DNA from: Lanius collurio
Taxonomy: Eukaryota > Chordata > Aves > Passeriformes > Laniidae
Assembly (NCBI GenBank): GCA_020086605.1
Contig: JACBWW010000016.1
Location: 12,740,091 to 12,804,090 of the forward strand
DNA: 64,000 nucleotides
Reading direction: 5' to 3'
Under the pieces are notes generated by a model that worked only from the letters and a program-made list of their open reading frames with translations, had not been told where the DNA came from and ran no database searches. How positions within the stretch are numbered: position 1 is the first letter of the stretch; each line of letters begins with the position of its first letter. The translations under genes and the position numbers were made by a program. Shown here piece after piece: positions 1 to 11,705 of the stretch.

Positions 1-3000
1 AAAAGCCCTTTTTTATGCTGTTTATTAAGTCCTATCACTAAATGTAGAATAAATATAGAGCTTGTAGAAGTTTATAGAAGACTTTTACTTGTGAAAAAAT
101 AATTGCAAAATTAAAATTTAAAAGCCTTTAAACACAATAGAAAGGAAGGGGATTTTCCACTAGATGATAAATTGATGTTGATTTTTGTGGGAAAATACAA
201 TCTCTGAATCTTTTTTCTGGCAACCTCTTTGAACAGATTTTATAACAATTCTGTATATTCTGAAGACAGAAACTTGATGTCAGGGCCTTGTCATCTCTGG
301 TCATCTGAGTAGTTTGTCTAGAGAATTTTCAACTATAAAAGCATCAGTAACTCATCAGAGTATTTGTTGGGCTTTTCTGAAAAAAGAAAACAATTGTCTG
401 TCAAGAAAAATCTGGAGTTTTCCTTGACTTCTCCTAGGATCATGTAACCCAGTTCCCATAGGCCAGTTCCCAAAACCTTCTGTGCAAAACAAGTACCCTG
501 TTCCTCTGGACTCTGGCTATTTGTAGCACTGAGCAGCACGACTTTTTCTGGTTCTCCCTGTGTGTGAAGCCAAATGAGTGACATCCATTAATGAAGCCCA
601 TACTGAGTCTCGAACAGACGTCTCACTGAGGGTGGCAAAAAGAAATTTCTAAAATGAAAGCTCCCAAATGGTGTTCCTGATTTGATATTTAGCTTTTCAA
701 GTCATTAAATGCCAATAGGTTGTTCAACCCATACAGAGAGGTGAAGAATAACACCTAGATTCCTGGTAGATCATAACTATGCATATAAACAAACAATCCA
801 GTTGCTTAAGGGTTATAGAAATTTAAATGCAAATAACACTTGGTAATAATACCCTAGAGAGTAATGTTGTAGTCAATTTCTGGAGGATGCAGCACTGTAA
901 ACTTAGTTTTTGCTGCTGGTTTCCTTAGAAACTGGAACAAGATATTGTTCAGGACTCAAAATAATATCCTGTTTCAGTGACTGAAGATCTTGAACTAAAA
1001 AGTAATTGATTTTGCTTAAGACACTGAATTGTCATGTGCTCTTCTAGGAAATATTATGGCACAACATGTTTGTATGTTGAAGTGGTTTCAAATCTTCTAT
1101 TTTAGTTCTGGTGACCTCACTGTGTAAGTACTGAAAGTTTTGAAAAATTAGCTTTTAAATCATTCAGGGGGTCAGTTCACTCACTGCACCTGCGAGTTTT
1201 AAATACTTTAATAATAATCTAATCATTACCCAAGCATTACCACTCTTCTACTTCTTGTCGAGAAATAAATCTTCATGGGTACCTTGGTCATGAAATTATG
1301 CTTTTAATGTATTTAGCAAGTAAATGTGTATAAAGTACATCATAGATTAATGATAATCCTTTTTGGAATAAGGACTAAATACAGATTAAGAGCTACAGAA
1401 AACTGCAAGTAGTTGTACCTACAGGGAGGCTAAGGTTATTTGAAGCTTTTGTTCATGAAGTTGCAGTTTACCTGAATGAAGCACTTCTTAAGACTGTGGA
1501 CACTTACAATTACAAGTGGACACTGTTGCTTTTATTTATGCATGTATTTGACTGGATAAGTGTCTATATAAGAAGGCTTAGAACATGTCCATATTTGAAT
1601 GCACAAATCAAATGGGCATTGGTTTGTATCTACATGATCTAAATGTAAAGATGGGTAATGATTTCATTTGATACTTTTAAAAACAAAGTTCCCTCTTGGT
1701 TGAACAATATATAAAGAGAACGAAAATTAAGGAAGAGAGAAAAACTAATAAATTCATATGAAAGTCCTTTTGGTATCTCACTTTTTTTTTTCAGTTTTAT
1801 TTAGGAAAAGACTAGTATTTTCAGTTGAGGTGCTCTAGATTTTGACTTCTAAGGGAAACTAGATCTTTAAAGGTGTAAATACTCTCTGAAAATTCAGTCC
1901 ATGGTAGCCTAGACTGAGCACCCAGAAAATAAGTTGAGGGATTTCAGAAATAATGCTCTAGTTGATAAATTTTTTTTTATGGAATAACAGTTCTTTTTCC
2001 TCCTAGGTTTGGTTTTAAAATATATTTTAATAATACTCTATGCCTTCATTCTATGATTTTACAAATTCTATCAGAGGTGTTGCCAGTGAGCATACACTGC
2101 TTCCTAGTCGAATTCCTAAAGAGATATTTGTTAAAAGTGGTTTTATTTTTTTATGTTCTCAAAATAAGTGATGCATTTTTGTTTTGTCTATTCTCTGTAA
2201 AACAAATACAGGACAGTTATTCTTGGCAAAATGAAATTGCATGCTTCATATAAACCTTTTTATCACTGTGGTTTAGTGGAAATCATTATTTCATGGATGT
2301 TAAACACAGATGAAAGATTATTCATAATTACATCTGCAAAAAAAAAAAAAAAAGGGATTTTTTAAAAGGTACTTCCCCAAATTTTCTTTTAATATATTAC
2401 AATTTACCCTTTGTTTATATGAACACTTACTCATGTCAGCTTGGGATGTGTATCTTTTCCCTCTGTCCCTCCATGCATACATGACTTTTATCCAAAAAAA
2501 TATTCCCTTTTTAATCCCAAATGTCCCCTACACCCAGAAGTTCATTGTCTAACAGTTTTCTTACAAGGACATTGCATAAGAATCAATAAACTACAAATAC
2601 ACTATTATACATTCAGATGCTGTTCAGGTACTAATGTCATGGCAAAGAAAATTTGGAGCATTCATGAATTTAAATATTTTTCATATAAACTATGTAAATA
2701 TAATGATTAACAATCAGCTACATTCACTATTCAAGACACGCAGTGTAGCATTTTCCTAATTACACTTACCACTGTGGGAGGATATGACTGCAGAGAAAGA
2801 TTAAACTATTTGTATTTATTCAGTGTTACTTTATAGCATTAACCAGAAAACTCACTTTTGCAGTATTGAATGTAAGAATCCAGAATAACCTGAAGAATTT
2901 GATTAAGGTGGCTGCAGCCTGTGCCAGGCTTGGGTAGGGATGGCAGGCTCAGCTCATTCTCCATCAGCAGGCATTTTAGCTACCTCTCTCCTCTGTAATT

Positions 3001-3569
3001 TCACTGCAGAAAGTGTGATTTAAAACACAGGCAAAATTGCTGCTTAATATTATGGCTTTATCTCAAGCTCTTCAAGTAAACCAAACAAACAAACAAAAAA
3101 TCCCACCTGGTAGGCAGGCTTCTGTTTTCACTTGTTCATGTTTTATTAAAATAAACACGTAGTTTGCAAGCAACGAAACGAATGATACGTGGTGTGCTGT
3201 AGCTCTGTGTCTAGTGATGGGATTCTGTGAAGACTTGCAGGGCACAACTCAAACTGAAGATGTCCCTGAAATTAGGGCAAGTGTAATGTCCCTTTTGTCC
3301 CACGTAATCTCTGGTGCCTATGGAAAGATGAGCTCATATTTCAGTCTTTCCCAGAGCAGATGTCCTAATTGGGGTTTTTTTTTCCAATTTCTTTTAACAT
3401 CAGCCTATTCATACAATATTTAAAGAACCTTAGTATCTATATAGCTACATCAGATATTGATATGCATCGCATATGTGAAAATAGGAAAAAATCTGACAAC
3501 TTACTTGGGACAGGAAAATCATGTAAACAGAGGAGTATTCCTTTACTCTGCATGTTTATTTTGGTCAAC
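1..3569. other. Non-coding AT-rich DNA, no gene seen
   Basis: No open frame here exceeds about 90 codons and none looks like a known protein; stops are frequent on both strands. The only structures noted are a 16-base A run at 2338-2353 and a short (CAAA)n-like tract near 3082-3098. I recognise no repeat family or RNA gene. It is most simply intergenic or intronic sequence. Confidence 0.7.
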
Positions 3570-4068
3570 ATCAAAAGCAGCGTTGCCAGCAGGTACAGCT
3601 TCCAGGTATGGGTTCTTCAGGAGAGCAGGGACAGGGACCTGTTGGATCAGGTCCTGAGGAGAACCATAAAGGTGATTAAGGGGATGCAGCACCTCTCCTA
3701 GGAGGCTGAGATGAGGTTATTCAGCCTGGAGAAGAGAAGGCTCCAAGGAGACTTTACTGTGGCATTTTAGTATTTGAAGGGGGCCATGAGAAAGATGGGA
3801 GGGCCTGTTGTGGATAGGAGATAATGATTTAAACTAAAAGAGTGTCAATTTAGATCAGATATACGGATGAAGTTTTTTACAATGAAGGTGGTAAAACATT
3901 GGAATTGGCTGCCAGGAAAGGCAGTGGATACCACATCTCTGGATACATTCAAGGTCAGGTTGGACAGGGCTCTGGGGGCAACTGAACTTATTGAATATAT
4001 CCCTGATTAGGGAGGGGATTGGACTGGATGACCTTTGAGTGTCCCTTCCAACCCAAACTATGCTATAG
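3570..4068 (+). mobile_element. CR1 LINE, 3' end fragment (5'-truncated)
   Basis: About 500 bases match, by eye, the 3' portion of an avian CR1 non-LTR retrotransposon in sense orientation. Landmarks in order are the 'gacctgttggatcaggtcc' segment near 3638, 'ttcagcctggagaagag' near 3720, 'aaggtcaggttggacagggc' near 3950, and 'ggatgacctttgagtgtcc' near 4027. It stops shortly after 'aactatgctat', which corresponds to the usual CR1 terminus built from short ATTCTATGA-like repeats. The 5' part with most of the reverse transcriptase is absent, the usual state for CR1 copies. Indels and stops show the copy is dead. The start is approximate; the end is good to within about 10 bases. Confidence 0.9.
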
Positions 4069-6673
4069 ACCTAAGTCTGTTACACTCTAACAGCTCTTTG
4101 TAGGGCTTTGAAGCTCCCAGCATGGCTGGAGTTGGGACTGTCCCTGAGATTTTATTTTAAGGACCACCAAGGTGCTGGAGTTGAGTGGAAAATTTATGAT
4201 GTCTAATGGGGCTGTAATTGCTGCCAGCTCATTCTGAGGGTTGCTCCACCTTGTCATCCCATCCCTGGTGTTCTGTACTCTGACGTCAAAGTATCAGTCT
4301 GGCCGTTTGTCTCCCATGCTGTTCACAGTAAAGCTTTGAGAAATCTGGTGCTTATGATTCATTATTGTCTCTAGAAACTTAGTGAGACCATTTTATTAGT
4401 TTCCATAACAGACTTAGATATTTCAGTTTTTCAACAAACAGATGTTGAAATTTAGGTGTAATTGAGTAATGGCTTGCCTTCACATGGAAAATGATATGTA
4501 CTTTATGCTTATGGTGTAAAAAAGGGGAGCAGATCCTGCAGTGTATTACTTCATTAATTTGTAGTATATATGCACAAATTAGCAAGGATGTTTTAGTTCA
4601 AATACCCTGATGAACTGTAGTGTAGTCAGACTGTGTTAAAATAATTCCAAAATTAATGTTTGACAATGTTGACACTTGGGTGATGCTGTGATGTTTACAT
4701 CACGGCAAACATGCCTTTAATCAACTGAGTGCAGCGCTTTGAGAATATTACATTGAGTGGGTGGCTTTAGAGGCTAAAGAGTGAGCCCTGGGAGTGATGC
4801 CCAAAACTAGTCTTTTTTCGTTATCTGACCACACTGAAGTTGTGAGTGTGAGGTTGAACTTGGTCAGAATAGCTGTTTAACTTAATGGTGAAAAGTTTTT
4901 TCTAGTTGTTTATTCTATTTCCTGATATTTACTATTTATAGAAACATGTTTATGTAGAAGCTGAAAACAGTTTGTGTATTTCTTTCTAGAAGGGCAGATA
5001 ACAGTGACTACCTGGGCCTTACTCAGACATCAAACCTAGATTTGAATGGGAAAAAAAATAAGTGTGGTGGAAACAGAAGATGGGGGAAAAATTGAGTGGA
5101 TTAACTATCTAGACCTACCTATCTTCTGAAGTTCCACTTTTTCTGTTTAAAAGGAAGTAGTTGGTTGGTTCTTTCTTTTTAAATTTTTTAGTACTTTTTA
5201 AAATGCTGCTTAAAAAGCTGCCAATGCCACATTCTGCTTTATTTGTTTGGAATTTGGCTTTATTCTGAAAGCAGCCTCAGTTTTTTAGCACCACAAATTC
5301 AAGAAGTGGATTCTCAGATCTGTTAGTACAAAAATAAAGAAGAAAGGAAAACAAAGCCAGAACAAGAATGCTACTTGGAAAATATATAAAGACAATATAG
5401 GAAGACCATCAACACACTTAGGAGTCTACAGAAATATAGAAGGCAAAGTATTATGTTTGCAAAGTTTGGCATATTGTTCTCTAGGAAAAGGACCGAATTT
5501 GCAATCATTGCATGCAGAACAGATTTCTGCATATTTTAAAGTTACAGTTCCCTTCTGATTTACTGCCTTACTCTTTTATCTTTTCTTGCATTTAGAGAGT
5601 AAGTTGTTTGAACTGTGGACTTTTAAACTTAAAATGTCAGAGTGCTTTTAAAAACCTGCATATGGTCAGATTTTCATGCAATTCCTAAATGCTGAATAGA
5701 AGTGTTATTTATCTGATCCTTCCTGGCACCTTGTTCTTTAAATGGAGCCCCATCAGAGCGTTGCAACCCCTGACAAAAATGCTTCTACACCCCTGTGAAG
5801 ATCAGCTCCTGTCTGGTGTTCATGTATCTGATGTGATGTTTGGCCCTGGACAGCTTACAGACATGTGTCTTTTACAAGTCATAAATTCAGCTTCCGTCCA
5901 GTTACTGTTTTGCTTATAATTTATAGGTAGGCAAATTCTTAAACCTCAAGAGTGGTCTGAAAATGCAATGAACACTCTACATGAAAATTTTTAGCAGTGT
6001 AGATACTTGAAAAGAATAATGTACTTGCAGCTTCAGATGATCCAAGTTATAGGCTGCTTCTAACAGCCCAACTTGTATTTCCCCTGTTTCTCCATTCCCT
6101 GCACTAGCACATGTTGCAGATCTCAGCAGGTGTTGGCATGGAAATTTTTAATTATAAGATTGGTTCTAGTCAGGTGCTTTATATTGCAAGATGATGTGGA
6201 AAAGGGAGAGTTATATGTGAAACTATATTACATTGAAAATAAAGAGAGTTAGGAATAGCTGCTGAAAGAAGAATCCTGGTAATGAGAAAAGTATTAAATT
6301 GCGATAGTAGTATAGGATAATGTCATTTTGGATGGTGGAATTTATTGTTGTGATTCAAAAGTTTCTACTTATGATAAATGGGGGCAGGGAATCCTCAAAA
6401 GGCTTTTGTATGTCTTTCCTGGAGATGTTTTTAGAAATGAATTATACTGCATCACCTGGATTTGGCAAATAATCTAATGGTGATTTTTAAAGTGAGTCAC
6501 AGTAGAATCTGTGCTTCCATATAGAACTGTATTTTAAAAATGTTATGAGGTACAATGTTTTTTTCATTTAGCTTTGTTTGTTTGTTTTTAAACTAGGGCA
6601 TTGTACTAGTTTGAAAACAAACTAGTGGGAGATTACAAGTCAGAATTATAATTTAATAGGAAAGTTAAAATAA
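4069..6673. other. Non-coding AT-rich DNA, no gene seen
   Basis: This is unique-looking sequence between the CR1 copy and an LTR-like segment. Short open frames (68-76 codons) at 4379-4585 and 5689-5919 have no recognisable domain. No tandem repeat or RNA gene was recognised. Confidence 0.65.
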
Positions 6674-6706
6674 ATGCAATGGAGCAAGAACACTGACAGA
6701 GCCAGG
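6674..6706 (+). repeat. Direct repeat, left copy
   Basis: These 33 bases match 7341-7373 at 30 positions. The shared core 'caagaacactgacagag' lies at 6685-6701. This copy opens the LTR-like segment. The spacing to the second copy is exactly 667 bases, which fits two ends or two starts of the same element family, but no full-length element between them can be proved by eye. Confidence 0.75.
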
Positions 6707-7125
6707 CTACAACCTGACCCCCTGTTAGTCAGGGTGGTGGTAGCAGTCCAGCTGAAGTGGACCCATTGAACTGTTGATCCTGTAAAGGGTCTGGTCTTCA
6801 CCTGACGGTCCAGTGGTAGCTCTTGTCCTCTGGGAATCCAGTGGCTAAGGGCTGCTTGTGCTGTTCCAAAACCTGGATTATATCCAGGTGGGAATGCTTG
6901 GCTCCTCCCCACTGGGTGGAGCATCTCCCAGTGGGATGATGTAATTCTGTGAGTCAGGTGGTGATGCTGGATGGCCCATTAACAGAAGATAACCCTCTGA
7001 GAGACTTATCAGGGATGTGTCATGGAAGAGGTAAAGAACATTGCCCCACCTGGTTTTAACAGATGGTGATAGAATACATAATTTTGGCTACATTTTACAT
7101 TGTAACCTAAAATAGGCATAAAGGC
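6674..7125. mobile_element. ERVL-like LTR retrotransposon segment
   Basis: This block is richer in G+C than its flanks. It contains phrases that I associate with a repeated LTR-type element in bird, especially songbird, genomes: 'ctgttagtcagggtggtgg' near 6722, 'ctcctccccactgggtgga' near 6902, and 'ttttaacagatggtgatag' near 7053. I assign it to the ERVL-like class from memory of that text, so class and strand are uncertain. The end at about 7125 is where the match fades; the element may run on to about 7373, where its opening motif recurs. A 92-codon frame on the minus strand (6646-6924) lies inside it and is not a gene. Confidence 0.5.
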
Positions 7126-7340
7126 CAAGTTACCTTGAATTTGGTTTTATTTATTAATCCAAACCTTCTTGTATGGCATGTACTAGAGAGCTCATGTATC
7201 AAAACCTTAACCATGGCTTCAAGGACATTTTTTGTCTGTTAATTTTTATAAACTAAAAACTGGACTGGGGAGAAGAGGGATGGGGGAATTATCTTTTTTT
7301 TTTCTCTCCTTGAAGATTCTGCTTTCTGTTGAATCATGTT

Positions 7341-7373
7341 ATGCAATGGTACAAGAACACTGACAGAGTCAGG
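7341..7373 (+). repeat. Direct repeat, right copy
   Basis: This is the second copy of the 33-base motif found at 6674-6706, with three mismatches. The sequence after it ('agaaaaaaaccaacc') does not continue the match into the LTR-like body, so the resemblance stops abruptly. It may be a truncated second insertion, or part of a larger element spanning 6674-7373. Confidence 0.75.
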
Positions 7374-8889
7374 AGAAAAAAACCAACCAAACAAAACCTG
7401 CCTTGTGACATGATCTTACAGCTACTTCCGTAGCTCATCAAACGCTGTTCAGCATCTCACCACTGGGATCTGGACAAAGTTAGCATAAGTGGAATTAATC
7501 TCTTCTGGCCTAAATGAGTTTTAACTCCATGCCTGTGCCAAGTCACAGTGAGAGAAGCCTGTCTAGGTCCAGGGCATTAATTCTTTACTTTCAAGAGTAT
7601 CATTGTGTGGAATTCTGGCAGTCTATTAAGGAAAAGCCTGATTTTACTTTTTTTTTTTTAAAGTTTCAAAGCTGAAAGATTGGTAAAGACTGAACCATAC
7701 TGCCAGAGACATTTTCCCTTTCTCTGTCTTTCCAGTCTGGAGAACCACTTTTTTTTCCATAAGACTGGGATCATGTGTCAATGAATTGCAGGCAGTTCTC
7801 TTGATGAAAAGTTACTGCAAGAAAAAACCTTGTAACTCAGTTCTTTGCCCCAGAAATACAGATACCTGTCAAAACATGGATTGGTGGGGGAAATGAAGGA
7901 GACCTAACAGCTCCTACTGTACTTCTGTATTTCCTGTATGGCTCAATGGCCTCTTGCAGCTATGGGTACCTATCCAGCTCAGATCTGGTCCTACTGTCAA
8001 TCAAAATGTAATGGACTATTGGAATATTACATAGTAGTTACTTAGATAAAAAGATTATATTCTCACATGTGTGCTTGGAGAGTGTATTTAAACACACTTC
8101 ATGCAGTAGCCTCCAAAACAGTCTTACTTTGGGAAATATGGATCCTGGTTTTCCTGCCAAGGCAGAGCATTGCAATAGCAGGTCCACTGAGCTATGGATA
8201 AGCTATGCTAAGGGATCTGCGTGAGTGCTGTTTGACTGAGGCTGCAGAAAAGCATCTGCTTGCTTTGCTGTGTCCTGGAGATAAATACCTTCATCTGTAC
8301 CTCTGATCTACTCCATCTCCTCATGTAGTGATGGCATGTTCCTTTTTGGACTCAGAATTGTGCAGATCTTCTCAGCTCTGCTTTTTCCAGTCATTAGTGT
8401 GTAGCATGATATAATTTGCAGGAGCAGTGTCTGCCAGGCCTGTGCTAAATAATGTGCACCTACCTCTGCTGAAGTTTTATGCTCAGTTTGCTGATCAGTT
8501 TGGTCATGCATTTGTTGCTGCAGATCTTGAGCCCTCCCCAATCTTTCAAAGTCATTTCTCTCTGTAACTCTGACCATGCAAATACACCCATCTGACCCTG
8601 AAAGTCTTCCTTTGCCTTCTGAGAGCCACCAACTTTAAAAGACTGTTCTTCCCAGCTTCACTGCATTTTCTTTGTTTCAGCTCTTGCTTTTTGTGCTGCA
8701 TCCTCTCCCCTCCATCCTTTTTTATTTTTATGTAATATCTGCTGATCCCATTACCTGGAAAAAGTATCCATCATCCCCATTTGACAAAAAACCAGTAATT
8801 TTTTATCAATTTTCCAATCGCATAACTTATCTTTACCAATAATAGACAGCAGCCTTCACATCCCCTTTTCCTCATTCAAGACCCCTGTT
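7374..8889. other. Non-coding DNA with one unexplained minus-strand ORF
   Basis: Mostly unique sequence. The minus-strand frame 8308-8577 (89 codons, ATG start) has a balanced, Gln/Glu/Arg-rich composition in its first half that looks more protein-like than most chance frames here. I recognise no family and see no convincing exon partner. It is reported as a point to check, not as a gene. Confidence 0.5.
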
Positions 8890-9075
8890 GGAGCAAATCA
8901 TTCTGCAGCAAATTAAATTATCCTCCACAGTCTGTTTAGACAGAGTTAATGTGCATCACTTGAGTTTTCTCAGACAGCAGGGGGTTCTCAGGCCACAAAG
9001 TAAAATCGTCCGTCGAGTCTGTAATAAATCAAGTTAATTTAACACCTCAGACCTACAAAATCTGAATTTCCTGCT
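8890..9075. promoter_or_regulatory. Candidate conserved regulatory block with CTCF-like motif
   Basis: Inside CpG-poor DNA, the stretch near 9007-9017 keeps three CpG dinucleotides within 11 bases. About 30 bases upstream, 'cagcaggggg' at 8975-8984 resembles the core of the vertebrate CTCF site, although the usual trailing GCGCT is replaced by TTCTC. Homeodomain-like TTAATTTA and AAATTAAATTA words flank it. Retained CpGs and clustered motifs are typical of conserved non-coding elements. Without alignment to other genomes this remains inference. Confidence 0.3.
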
Positions 9076-11614
9076 CCACTTCTAAGAGGAAAGCTCACAT
9101 GGGAGCAGGTTATGTAGCCTCTTCCTTGCTGTTAACAGAGGAACAGCCAAGTTCCCTGTCTCAATCCTGCTACATTACTTGCCTTAAATAGGCAGCAGTA
9201 TTTTTTATACTTAAGCTGCAAGTTTTGTATGAATTGATAATTTTGGACATTGTCTTCTTTTTCTTAAAACAATCTCCAGAATTTGAGGTAGTTTTGAAAA
9301 TGAGATATTTATTTGCTCATTTTTAATGATGAGGTAGGAGAAAGCACTTGGTTTTTATGGTTGCAGTGGCTATGTATGTGTAGCTGTTTTTACTGCAGCT
9401 CATTCACTTGTATGTGGCACTGTGACACCGAAGATTAAATTCCTTGGGGAATTCTAGTATTTTCAGACACGTACAACATTTTTTTATTTAGAGCTGATGC
9501 CAAAAAGAATGATAATTTTCTTTATTCCTTTTAAATCTAGGCAGCTAAAATTTACATGGCAACCTTCTAAGGAGGCTGACGTTAAAGGGTGAAGTCTCAA
9601 TGAGATGAACAAGAAGTTACATGAATAACTCCTATTACTAATAATAGGAGTTATGTTCCTTTTCCCTGCGTACTCTATTGAAAATTGTATCCCTAAAGAA
9701 GTTGACAACAAATATGCTTTCCCTGTTTAAGTTGCAAAGCACAGTAACATCAAGGTCACTTGCTCCATTTGACGGAAGAAAAAAAGCCCAGTATAAAATA
9801 TGGATAGAATGTCAATCAAACCCGGGTTTGTAGTATACACTATGGTAATGTGAGTCATACTGCTTTTTTATTTTTAAACACAACTAGATATGGTAGTTTG
9901 GCAGAAATGTTTTCACAAAGACAGCGCCTTCAAACTCTTTCATAGCAAGACTGGAAATCCTGCCAGGTAAAAAAAAAAATTGTTATTGAAAACCTTTCTT
10001 CCCTTATAGGCCCATTTTGACAGGAAATCTTTGAGAGACAGCAGCAATGAAGTGCCCAGAGATTTCATCTGTCTTCTTTTGCTTCAGGAAATGCTGAGCA
10101 CAGGCTCCCCTATTAGGCAAAATACACGAAATACCAAATCCCCTTAACAATCATCTTCAGACTACGCTTAGGTTGACAGCTTTCTGTGTCCTAGTCTGTC
10201 AAACAGGGCCTGTTAACTGAGACTCATATTACTGGGACCAACGTGAAAGTTTTCGACATTACTTTGAGGGGAAAAAACATATTGTCAGTGGTTTCAAGTT
10301 ATCTCATCCAATCAGTTTTGTAGGGACTTAATCAGAATAAAATATATCTTACTGGAAATATATCACTTCATGGTGATTTTTATTCTACTCCATAGTGCTG
10401 ACATAAAGATCCAGTTTGAAGGCATTGTCTGTCATTCTGTGGGATTCACTAAAATTCGGCAAATTTTAGCTGCTGCATTATAATTTCCAATAGTATTTTT
10501 TGTTTGTTTTTGACAGATGCCAAATTTAAAATTTAAATAATGTTTCAAGAATGAAAATGACAGCTTGCAGTAATTCTGCAGGTGTCCAAGCAGATGTACT
10601 TCCAAATATAATTAGACAAAATATGTACAGATTGCAGGAAATATGAAAAAATTGACATCAAATTTTCATGAGTAAACTCTGTGTATGTTTGGGCATTTTA
10701 GCTACTGTAAAACTATTAGTTATTAAGAAACATTCATACCCTTATAGAAAAATGAATACATGTGAAATGTAAACCAGTTTAAGCCAAAAAACCAAACTTG
10801 TATTTGAACCTAAAGTAAGGAAGAAAAAAGAATGTTAAACTGTCTTACACTGGTATAGTCTTAAGGAGTTTCCTTGAGGACTTTTGTCAACCAGGCAAGT
10901 CATAGAGAAGAGTATGTAAGAAACATTCCAAAACGTGGATTCTTCCCTCAAACTGTTACTGAACAAAGGGATTTTGTTAATATTGATAATTTATATTAGA
11001 GGCAGAGAAACCAGAAAGGGAAATGGAGTATACGTATTTATTTCCAATAAGGTAGATGCATTTCACTGAGTGCAGAGGTAAAGATAGAAATGAAAGCTGA
11101 TTTTTGAAGCTTTTCTTGCTTGAATGTATGTCTTCACTGCCTACCAACAAAATGCATTGCAGGAGTAGCCTTAGATATTAAACATTCTGCCCTTTTAAAA
11201 TCATCTGTTGCTTCACTTCAGAATCATTACAACAAAAGCAGAATACTACAGATGCTGGAAAATTGGCAAGTGACTTAGTAAAGGTAGAAAACAAACACGC
11301 TAAAAACAGTAAAAAATAATACAAGTAACTCTCTAAACTTTCTTTTGTTATCTCACTGGTTAAATGATTGTTGAATCAAATTAACCAGTAGTCCTAAATA
11401 TAAGGATTGGAAATTAGGATTCTCATTCATCACTTGAATATAACCACTTGTCTTATCCTGTTTGAATTTAAAATCTTCCTCTTTCTATTCTCAATCTGCA
11501 ACCCAAATAATCTCAGTTTCTTCTCCCAGTACAATAATGCAGTTTTTGGTGCCCTGTTATCTAGCAGCCTGTGTCATAATGTATGCCTCTTGAGAAATAG
11601 AAAATGTGATCCTG
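9076..11614. other. Non-coding AT-rich DNA, no gene seen
   Basis: Apart from a perfect hairpin at 9625-9654, nothing was recognised. Open frames are 75 codons or shorter. Confidence 0.65.
9625..9654. repeat. Perfect inverted repeat (13-bp arms, 4-base loop)
   Basis: The arms are ATAACTCCTATTA (9625-9637) and its exact reverse complement (9642-9654), separated by CTAA. The coordinates are exact. The stem is too short for a typical microRNA precursor, and the flanks do not extend the pairing. It could be a chance palindrome or a small cruciform-prone site. Confidence 0.9.
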
Positions 11615-11705
11615 AATATGGTAAAGCAGAAGAAAGAATTGAACCTGGATTTCCCATTTGCTGAGAAAGAACTTTAATCACCAAGTTATCACACAAAGTA
11701 GTGGG
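11615..11705 (+). repeat. Possible ancient tRNA-derived SINE remnant (MIR-like)
   Basis: The text around 11638-11690 ('gaacctggatttccc', then 'ctttaatcacc') resembles the 'gaacccaggtctccc ... ctaaccac' portion seen in old amniote SINEs of the MIR/core-SINE type. The similarity is short and degraded, and no A and B boxes could be confirmed. Boundaries are guesses. Confidence 0.35.

Noticed and set aside
6646..6924. 92-codon minus-strand frame
   Set aside because: It lies wholly within the ERVL-like segment and reads antisense or non-coding LTR DNA.
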